This document shows, piece after piece, positions 1-5,058 of a DNA stretch of 5,058 nucleotides (the stretch's first letter is position 1; each line of letters begins with the position of its first letter). This DNA is from DATILI01 sp035476635. Its GTDB lineage: Bacteria; Pseudomonadota; Gammaproteobacteria; Burkholderiales; Burkholderiaceae_C. The notes beneath the pieces were generated by a model, which had not been told where the DNA came from, did not search any database, and worked only from the letters and a program-made list of their open reading frames with translations. The stretch covers positions 1 through 5,058 of the forward strand of contig DATILI010000191.1 of NCBI GenBank assembly GCA_035476635.1. Direction: 5' to 3'. Position numbers and translations under genes: made by a program.

Positions 1-294
1 TATTACGCGGCCAACTTCGCCATTCACGAAGCCATCATCACGCTGGCCAACAACCGCTGGCTGGCGCAGGTGATCGGCGATCTGCGCAAGATATTGAAGC
101 TCGCGCGGCTGCAGCAACTGCACGCGCCCGGCCGGCTGGAGCAGAGCTTGAATGAGCACATGGCGGTGTTCGCCGCGCTCAAGGCCCGCGACAGCGAAGG
201 CGCCGAGGTCGCCATGCGCACCCATCTGACGCGCCAGCGCGAAGCGCTGCGTGAACTCGCCCGCAACCAGAAGTCAAGGCTCACCGCATCATGA
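1..294 (+). CDS. GntR-family transcriptional regulator, FCD-domain C-terminal end (5' partial)
   Basis: The reading frame is open from base 1 to a TGA at 292-294, giving the last 97 residues of a protein whose start and DNA-binding part lie left of the window. The all-helical fragment fits the C-terminal half of an FCD (FadR C-terminal) effector domain. It has an IHEAI...ANNRWL segment at fragment residues 8-20, then NEHMAVFAALKARDSEGA at about 51-68 and AMRTHL at 71-76. The histidines H9, H53 and H75 sit where FCD domains place the metal and effector-binding histidines. Known family members are GntR/FadR-type repressors or activators that bind small carboxylates or acyl-CoAs. Inference from context: a MatR-like regulator responding to malonate or malonyl-CoA. 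Unlike the usual divergent layout of matR, it is co-directional with the decarboxylase gene and overlaps it by 4 nt, which suggests it is transcribed with the enzymes. Family assignment is firm; the ligand is inferred. Confidence 0.88.
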   Translation, partial: YYAANFAIHEAIITLANNRWLAQVIGDLRKILKLARLQQLHAPGRLEQSLNEHMAVFAALKARDSEGAEVAMRTHLTRQREALRELARNQKSRLTAS

Positions 295-1781
295 ACGCTC
301 CCGACTGGATCAGCCGCAGTGTCTCCAAGCTGCTTCCGAACACCAACGCGAAGCACGAGCCAGGCCGGCCCATAGCGCCGGCTTCGCGAACCGAGGCCGT
401 CGCCAGGGAGTCGACGCCGGTGGCGCCGCGTTCCGAGCCGTTGCGCTCCACGCGCGAGCGGCTGAAGGCGACATTGCGGCACGGTGAAGAAGCCTTGTCG
501 CCGCGGGTGTTGCGGCGCACGCTGCAGGACCTGCAGGCGATCGTCGATTCGCGCGTGAGCGAGGTCGAAGGCGGCCGCCGCGCCCAGGTCTTTGCCCAGT
601 GGTATGCCAAGGCCACGCCCGAAGAGCGGCGCGACTGCTGGCTCTTGATGAGCGAGCAGTTTGTCGCTGATACGGAAAAGGCCCGCATCGCCCAGGCGCA
701 GTACACCGCCGCCGTCGGTACGCCCGACGAAGCGGCTGCCGAAGTGCGGTTGCGCCGTGCCACCGTATCGCCGCGCCGGCGCCTCTTGCAGCGCTTCTCG
801 GTGCTGCCCGAAGGCATTCGCTTCCTGGTGGACATGCGCGCAGACATGCTGCCGCACCTGAAGGCCAACAAGCGGCTGGATGCGCTGGACGTGGAGATGG
901 AGTACATGTTCTCCACCTGGTTCGACGTGGGCTTTCTCGATCTGCGCCGCATCAGCTGGGATTCTCCCGCCTCGCTGCTGGAGAAGCTGATCAAGTACGA
1001 GGCGGTGCACGACATCCGCAGCTGGACCGATCTGAAGAACCGACTCGACAGCGACCGCCGCTGCTACGGCTTCTTCCACCCGCGCCTGCCCGAGGAACCG
1101 CTGATCTTCGTCGAAGTGGCGCTGCTGGACGAGATGGCCGAAGGCATCATGCCGCTGCTGGACGAAGCCGCCGCTCCGGTCGATCTGAAGAAGGCGACGA
1201 CGGCGATCTTCTACTCCATCAGCAATACCCAGGCGGGCTTGCGCGGCGTGAGCTTCGGCGACTCGCTGATCAAGCGCGTGGTCGAGACGCTGAAGAGCGA
1301 ATTTCCCAAGCTCAAGACCTTCGCGACGCTGTCGCCGATCCCGGGCCTGCGCGGCTGGCTGCAAAAGAATGCCGGCACTGCCTTGCAGAGCCTGGACGAG
1401 AAGACGCTGGCTGAACTTGCGCAAACCCTGGAAGTGCAGGCGCCGGCCGCCGAGCATCTGTTGGGCGCGCTCGACAAACCGCTGGAGCTGGATGTCCGCT
1501 CACCGTTGCGCAGGCTGTTGCAGCAATGCGCAGCCCAGTACCTGGCCAGGGAGATGCATGACGGCAAGCCGCTGGACGCGGTAGCGCGGTTCCACCTGGG
1601 CAACGGCGCGCGCATCGAGCGCCTGAACTGGGCCGGCGACCCATCGCCCAAGGGCTTGAAGCAGTCCTATGGGCTGATGGTCAACTACCTGTATGACCTG
1701 AAGCGCCTGGACAAGCACCGCGGCATGCTGGCACAAGGCAAAATCCCAATTTCCGGCAACATGGAAAGCCTGCTTTTCTAG
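291..1781 (+). CDS. matA: Malonyl-CoA decarboxylase (MatA/MCD family)
   Basis: This 496-residue cytoplasmic enzyme would convert malonyl-CoA to acetyl-CoA and CO2, the second step of malonate breakdown after MatB. Roughly residues 1-55 are rich in Pro, Ala, Arg and Ser and look disordered. A helical MCD N-terminal domain follows, then the catalytic domain, which in this family has an acetyltransferase-like fold. Family signatures visible are FYSISNTQAGL (from 307), LSPIPG (347-352), FHLGNGA (434-440), and GLMVNYLY (461-468). S348 in LSPIPG and H435 in FHLGNGA match the catalytic Ser and His described for human MCD (S329, H423). The ATG at 291 overlaps the upstream TGA (ATGA). The Shine-Dalgarno is weak (AAGG at 276-279), so translation is probably coupled to the regulator. 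The C-terminus ends in SLLF, without a peroxisomal SKL signal, as expected in bacteria. Family assignment is very secure. Confidence 0.96.
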   Translation: MNAPDWISRSVSKLLPNTNAKHEPGRPIAPASRTEAVARESTPVAPRSEPLRSTRERLKATLRHGEEALSPRVLRRTLQDLQAIVDSRVSEVEGGRRAQVFAQWYAKATPEERRDCWLLMSEQFVADTEKARIAQAQYTAAVGTPDEAAAEVRLRRATVSPRRRLLQRFSVLPEGIRFLVDMRADMLPHLKANKRLDALDVEMEYMFSTWFDVGFLDLRRISWDSPASLLEKLIKYEAVHDIRSWTDLKNRLDSDRRCYGFFHPRLPEEPLIFVEVALLDEMAEGIMPLLDEAAAPVDLKKATTAIFYSISNTQAGLRGVSFGDSLIKRVVETLKSEFPKLKTFATLSPIPGLRGWLQKNAGTALQSLDEKTLAELAQTLEVQAPAAEHLLGALDKPLELDVRSPLRRLLQQCAAQYLAREMHDGKPLDAVARFHLGNGARIERLNWAGDPSPKGLKQSYGLMVNYLYDLKRLDKHRGMLAQGKIPISGNMESLLF

Positions 1782-1794
1782 GGGCCTTGCCCCT
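1780..1794 (+). other. Small GC-rich hairpin at the end of the decarboxylase gene
   Basis: AGGGGC (1780-1785) and GCCCCT (1789-1794) are perfect inverted repeats separated by a 3-nt CTT loop. The repeat overlaps the last two bases of the TAG stop (1779-1781). The following bases, TGGTTCTCG, contain no U-tract, so this is not a convincing intrinsic terminator. It could protect the upstream mRNA 3' end or set expression of the downstream genes, but at this base composition it may be chance. Confidence 0.3.
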
Positions 1795-1816
1795 TGGTTC
1801 TCGCCTCAACAACGAC

Positions 1817-1822
1817 AGGAGA
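1817..1822 (+). promoter_or_regulatory. Ribosome binding site of the Bug/TctC gene
   Basis: AGGAGA lies 4 nt before the ATG at 1827. It is the only strong Shine-Dalgarno sequence at any gene junction in this window. It decides the start at 1827 over the in-frame TTG at 1794, which would add 11 residues ahead of an export signal. It also suggests this periplasmic protein is translated more strongly than its neighbours, as binding proteins often are. Confidence 0.8.
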
Positions 1823-1826
1823 CAAA

Positions 1827-2816
1827 ATGACTTTCAGCCTTCATCGGCGCGCCGTGTTGCGCGCCGCCGCCGCGGCCAGTGCTGCGGGTATTTCCAGCTT
1901 GGGCTTCGCGCAATCGGGCTGGCCGAACAAGCCGGTCACGATGATCGTGCCGTTCCCCGCGGGCGGCGGCACCGATGCCTTCGCCCGGCCGCTGTCCGCG
2001 CAGTTCGCCAAGCTCACGGGCCGCCAGCTCATCATCGACAACAAGGGCGGTGCCGGTGGCACGGTGGGCGCCAGCATGGCCTCGCGCGCCCAGCCCGACG
2101 GCTACAACCTTTTCATGGGCGCGGTGCACCACGCGATCGCGCCGTCGATGTATCCCAAGCTCGACTACGACCTCGAGAAAGACTTCATCCCGCTGGCCCT
2201 CCTGGCCAATGTGCCGCAGGTGGTGGTGGTCAACCCCAAGCGCGTGGATGTTCCCGACTTCAAGGCCTTCATCGAGTTCGTGCGCAAGAACCCGGCCAAG
2301 CTCAACTACGGCTCGGCCGGCAGCGGCACCTCGCACCATCTCGCGGGCGAACTGTTCAAGCAGCAGACCAAGACCTTTATCACCCACATTCCCTACCGCG
2401 GCGCGGGCCCGGCGCTGCAGGACCTGATCGCCGGCAATGTGGACATGATGTTCGACGGCCTGGGTTCCTCTGCCGCGCACATCAAGGGTGGCCGCATCAA
2501 GGCGCTGATGGTGGCCGGCGCCAAGCGCAACCCGGCGTTCCCCGATCTGCCTTGCGCCGCGGAGCTGGGCCTGCCCGACTACACGGTGACCACCTGGTAC
2601 GGCCTGTGGGCGCCCAAGGGCACGCCGGCCGATGTGCAGGCGCGCATCGTGGAAGAAATGCGCCGGGCCGGGGCCACCGACGAACTCAAGGCGATCTGGG
2701 CCAACAACGGCGCGGAGTTTCCCACCCTCACGTCGCAGCAATTCGGCGGCTTCGTCAGTGCCGAGGTCAAGCGCTGGGCGGCGGTGGTCAAGGCCTCCGG
2801 CGCCAAGCTCGACTAA
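1827..2816 (+). CDS. TctC/Bug-family periplasmic solute-binding protein (tripartite tricarboxylate transporter type)
   Basis: This 329-residue protein has the normal Bug-family length. The N-terminus is an export signal: HRRAVLR (6-12), an Ala-rich hydrophobic stretch to about 27, and a likely cleavage after GFA (A28). The RR pair resembles a twin-arginine motif, though Sec export is possible. The mature protein begins with the family hallmark WPNKPVTMIVPFPAGGGTD (32-50), which forms the ligand-binding loop with D50. NYGSAGSGTSHHLAGELFK (160-178) follows, then the HIPYRGAGPALQDLIAGNVDMMF region and the WYGLWAPKGTP segment. Known members bind carboxylates and related small molecules, either for a TctAB membrane pair or as orphan sensors. 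Inference: it captures malonate or a similar dicarboxylate. No TctA or TctB gene is visible here. C243 occupies the position usually filled by Thr in the D-x-PT motif near the hinge. The start is chosen by the AGGAGA site. Confidence 0.93.
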   Translation: MTFSLHRRAVLRAAAAASAAGISSLGFAQSGWPNKPVTMIVPFPAGGGTDAFARPLSAQFAKLTGRQLIIDNKGGAGGTVGASMASRAQPDGYNLFMGAVHHAIAPSMYPKLDYDLEKDFIPLALLANVPQVVVVNPKRVDVPDFKAFIEFVRKNPAKLNYGSAGSGTSHHLAGELFKQQTKTFITHIPYRGAGPALQDLIAGNVDMMFDGLGSSAAHIKGGRIKALMVAGAKRNPAFPDLPCAAELGLPDYTVTTWYGLWAPKGTPADVQARIVEEMRRAGATDELKAIWANNGAEFPTLTSQQFGGFVSAEVKRWAAVVKASGAKLD

Positions 2817-2834
2817 GCTGAGCACCCAAGCAAG

Positions 2835-3617
2835 ATGACGGGGCAAATCCATGTTGCGAGCGAAGGCCACCTGGCCTGGGTGACGTTGTCGCATGCGGGC
2901 AAGTTCAACGCCATGTCGCGCGCGATGTGGCGTGCCTTGCGCGAGCTGTTCGAGGACATCCAGCGCGGCGCGGACGGGCGAAATCCGGATGTGCGCTGCG
3001 TGGTCATTCGCGGCGAGGCCGGGCATTTCTGCGCCGGCGGCGACATCGCCGAATACCCGGCCTTTCGCTTCGATGTGCAAAGCCTGCGCGCTTTTCACGA
3101 AGAGGAGGTCTGGGGCGGCTTGCAGGCGATGCTGGACTGCGACGTTCCCATCGTCGCGCAGATCGAGGGCAACTGCATGGGCGCGGGCCTGGAGATCGCA
3201 AGCTGCGCCGATATCCGCCTGGCGGCCGCTTCGGCCCGCTTCGGTGCCCCGATCGCCAGGCTCGGCTTTCCGATGGCGCCGCGCGAAGCGGCGCTGGTGG
3301 CGCAGCAAGCCGGCAGCCTGACAGCGCGGCAGATGCTGCTGGAGGCGGCGGTGTTCAGCGCGGCCGAGATGCGTGAGCGCGGCTTCCTGAGCGCCGTGCC
3401 GGCCGATGAAGACTTGCCCGCCGAAGCCCTGGCCTGTGCGCGCCGGATCGCGGCGCTGGCACCGCAGGCTGCGCGCATGAACAAGCAGACCCTGCGCGAG
3501 ATCCAGCCTGCCACCTACTCCCTGCTGCTGGAGCGCGACCCCTACGCCTACGCCGATGGCGCCGAGCACCGCGAAGGCATCACGGCCTTTCTTGAAAAAC
3601 GCAAACCTGCCTTCTGA
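2835..3617 (+). CDS. Enoyl-CoA hydratase/isomerase (crotonase) family protein with altered catalytic site
   Basis: This is a 260-residue crotonase-fold protein. Visible landmarks are KFNAM (23-27), the first oxyanion-hole segment HFCAGGD (64-70), and the second oxyanion and catalytic segment GNCMGAGLE (112-120). It ends with EGITAFLEKRKPAF, a tail common in the superfamily. Aligned without gaps to rat mitochondrial enoyl-CoA hydratase, E120 matches catalytic E144, but the E164 position is I140 (in FGAPIARLG). The oxyanion hole is therefore kept while the second acid is lost, which argues against ordinary hydratase or isomerase chemistry. The true reaction is unknown; it may handle a malonyl-CoA-related thioester. 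The gene starts 18 nt after the binding-protein stop, with only a poor Shine-Dalgarno sequence. The ATG at 2835 is the only sensible start, because the conserved first strand (HVASEGHLAWVTL) begins a few residues later. The fold is certain; the function is open. Confidence 0.9.
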   Translation: MTGQIHVASEGHLAWVTLSHAGKFNAMSRAMWRALRELFEDIQRGADGRNPDVRCVVIRGEAGHFCAGGDIAEYPAFRFDVQSLRAFHEEEVWGGLQAMLDCDVPIVAQIEGNCMGAGLEIASCADIRLAAASARFGAPIARLGFPMAPREAALVAQQAGSLTARQMLLEAAVFSAAEMRERGFLSAVPADEDLPAEALACARRIAALAPQAARMNKQTLREIQPATYSLLLERDPYAYADGAEHREGITAFLEKRKPAF

Positions 3618-3634
3618 AAATCACGTTTCCCATC

Positions 3635-5058
3635 ATGAACGCTTCTTCGAAAAACCAGAATCTTTTCGCGGCCCTGCGCGCGGCCTTTCCCGCCGACCTG
3701 GATGCCATTGCGGTAGAAACCGAGGCGGGCCTGCGCTATTCCTGGCGCGACCTGGAGCGCGCCAGCGCCATGCTGGCGAACCTGCTGGCCGGGCTCAAGC
3801 TGCCCGCGGGCGCACGCGTGGCCGTGCAGGTGGAAAAGTCGGTCGAGGCCATGGTGCTGTATCTGGCCACCTTGCGCGCCGGCTATGTGTTCCTGCCGCT
3901 GAACACGGCCTACCAGAGCGCCGAGATCGAGTACTTCATCGGCAATGCCGAGCCGGCCGTAGTGGTCTGCAGCGGCGCCAATTTCGGCTGGGTCAGCAAG
4001 ATCGCGTTCAAGGCGGGAACCAAGCACGTCTTCACCCTCAACGAAGACCGCAGCGGCAGCCTGCTGGAGCGCGCCGCGCATTGCAGCGACCGGCACGAGA
4101 TCGCGCGCAGGGGCGAAGACGACCTGGCCGCCATTCTCTACACCAGCGGGACCACCGGCCGCAGCAAGGGCGCGATGCTCACACACGGCAACCTGCTGAG
4201 CAACGCGCGGGTGCTCAAGGAGTACTGGGGTTGGCGCCCTGGTGACGTGCTGATCCACGCCTTGCCGATCTTCCATGTGCACGGCCTTTTCGTGGCGCTG
4301 CATGGCGCGCTGCTCAATGGCAGCAAGATGATCTGGCTGTCCAGGTTCGACCCGAAGTTCGTCTGCGCCAAGCTGCCCGAGGCCACCGTCTTCATGGGCG
4401 TGCCCACGCTGTACGTGCGCCTGCTGGCCGAGCCGGGGCTGACGCGCGATGCGGTGCGCCATATGCGCCTGTTCGTCGCCGGATCAGCGCCGCTCCTGGT
4501 CGAGACCTTCACCGAATGGAAAGAACGCACCGGCCACACCATCCTGGAGCGCTACGGCATGAGCGAGACCGCCATGCTGACCTCCAACCCCTACGTGGCC
4601 GATGCGCGCCACGCCAGCCAGAGCGAGCGCCGCGGCGGCACGGTGGGCTTCCCGCTGCCCGGTGTCGACCTGCGGGTGCAGGACGACCAAGGCCGGGCGC
4701 TGCCGGTGGGTGAGATCGGCGGCATCCAGGTCAAGGGCCCGAATGTCTTCAAGGGCTACTGGCGCATGCCCGAGAAAACCACGGAAGAGTTCACCGCCGA
4801 CGGCTATTTCAAGACCGGCGATGTGGGCAAGATTGACGAACGCGGCTACGTGATCATCGTGGGCCGCAGCAAGGACCTGATCATCAGCGGCGGCTACAAC
4901 GTCTACCCAGCCGAGATCGAGGGCTACGTCAATGAAATGCCGGGCGTCGCCGAGAGCGCCCTGGTCGGCGTGCCGCACCCGGATTTCGGCGAGGTCGGCG
5001 TGGCGGTGGTTACGGCCAAGCCCGGCGCGGCGCTCGAGGCAGAGCGCATCATTGCGGA
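3635..5058 (+). CDS. matB: Malonyl-CoA synthetase MatB (3' partial)
   Basis: The frame is open from ATG 3635 to the window edge, giving 474 residues; family members are about 500 long. It is an ANL-superfamily acyl-CoA synthetase that forms malonyl-CoA from malonate, CoA and ATP through a malonyl-AMP intermediate. Visible motifs in order: the N-terminal EKSVEAMVLYLATLRAG region with LPLNTAY, typical of MatB; the ATP-binding P-loop YTSGTTGRSKG (169-179); LPIFHVHGL (210-218); MRLFVAGSAPLL (277-288); ERYGMSET (305-312); the adenylate-binding TGD (D396); and the hinge GRSKDLIISGGYN (410-422). The pattern closely matches MatB proteins of Rhodopseudomonas and rhizobia. The catalytic C-terminal lysine, which is also the acetylation site of RpMatB, would lie past the edge. 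The gene starts 17 nt after the crotonase gene and has no clear Shine-Dalgarno sequence. The next in-frame Met (49) would remove conserved N-terminal structure. Some MatB enzymes also accept methylmalonate. Confidence 0.95.
   Translation, partial: MNASSKNQNLFAALRAAFPADLDAIAVETEAGLRYSWRDLERASAMLANLLAGLKLPAGARVAVQVEKSVEAMVLYLATLRAGYVFLPLNTAYQSAEIEYFIGNAEPAVVVCSGANFGWVSKIAFKAGTKHVFTLNEDRSGSLLERAAHCSDRHEIARRGEDDLAAILYTSGTTGRSKGAMLTHGNLLSNARVLKEYWGWRPGDVLIHALPIFHVHGLFVALHGALLNGSKMIWLSRFDPKFVCAKLPEATVFMGVPTLYVRLLAEPGLTRDAVRHMRLFVAGSAPLLVETFTEWKERTGHTILERYGMSETAMLTSNPYVADARHASQSERRGGTVGFPLPGVDLRVQDDQGRALPVGEIGGIQVKGPNVFKGYWRMPEKTTEEFTADGYFKTGDVGKIDERGYVIIVGRSKDLIISGGYNVYPAEIEGYVNEMPGVAESALVGVPHPDFGEVGVAVVTAKPGAALEAERIIA

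Noticed and set aside
24..1457. A 477-codon open frame on the minus strand opposite the regulator end and decarboxylase.
   Set aside because: It lies opposite a clear malonyl-CoA decarboxylase. Its translation is a low-complexity Arg/Gln/Ala/Leu/His-rich product with no recognisable domain, as expected from antisense frames in GC-rich DNA.
1780..1805. Intrinsic terminator after the decarboxylase.
   Set aside because: The stem is only 6 bp and no run of T follows. The downstream genes are close and functionally related, so read-through is expected.
1794..1826. Upstream TTG start for the binding protein, adding 11 residues.
   Set aside because: There is no ribosome binding site at a suitable distance and the extension would precede a normal signal peptide. 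AGGAGA just before ATG 1827 settles the start.
1782..1826. Internal promoter ahead of the binding-protein gene.
   Set aside because: A TTGGTT sequence is present, but no credible -10 element sits at the right spacing in this short gap.
1806..3569. A 587-codon open frame on the minus strand spanning the binding-protein and crotonase genes.
   Set aside because: It crosses two genes with clear families on the other strand. Its His/Arg/Gly/Ala-rich translation shows no motif. Its length reflects scarcity of stop codons opposite GC-rich third positions.
3548..4462. A 304-codon minus-strand frame and a further one at 4484-4978, opposite MatB.
   Set aside because: They oppose a full set of acyl-CoA synthetase motifs on the + strand, and neither has a recognisable domain or ribosome binding site.

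Overview
This window looks like part of a malonate-utilisation operon from a GC-rich betaproteobacterium, most likely Burkholderiales. The evidence is the high G+C, strong G/C preference at third codon positions, and a stand-alone TctC/Bug-type periplasmic binding protein; that family is greatly expanded in Bordetella, Cupriavidus and the Comamonadaceae. No gene identifies a genus.

Layout: all five genes are on the + strand and tightly packed. In order they are (1) the C-terminal ligand-binding (FCD) end of a GntR/FadR-type regulator, cut by the left edge (1-294); (2) malonyl-CoA decarboxylase (291-1781), whose ATG overlaps the regulator stop as ATGA; (3) a Bug/TctC solute-binding protein with an export signal (1827-2816), 45 nt downstream; (4) a crotonase-fold (enoyl-CoA hydratase/isomerase family) protein (2835-3617), 18 nt downstream; (5) malonyl-CoA synthetase MatB (3635 to the right edge), 17 nt downstream and lacking about its last 30 residues. 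There is no intergenic stretch over 45 nt, no RNA gene, no mobile element, no CRISPR and no convincing promoter. The operon promoter must lie left of the window.

How the genes fit together: the binding protein plausibly captures malonate or a related dicarboxylate in the periplasm. MatB activates malonate to malonyl-CoA using ATP and CoA. Malonyl-CoA decarboxylase converts malonyl-CoA to acetyl-CoA and CO2. The GntR regulator probably senses malonate or its CoA ester, like MatR of the rhizobial mat operon. The crotonase-like protein is the unexplained member. It keeps the first catalytic glutamate of enoyl-CoA hydratases (E120), but the second is an isoleucine (I140), so ordinary hydratase activity is doubtful.

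Overall this is a recognisable catabolic operon rather than a new kind of system. The points worth a second look are the crotonase-like protein with an altered active site inside a malonate operon, the binding protein without visible membrane partners, the regulator translationally coupled to the decarboxylase, and the identical 13-bp start context on the two enzyme genes that lack a clear Shine-Dalgarno sequence.
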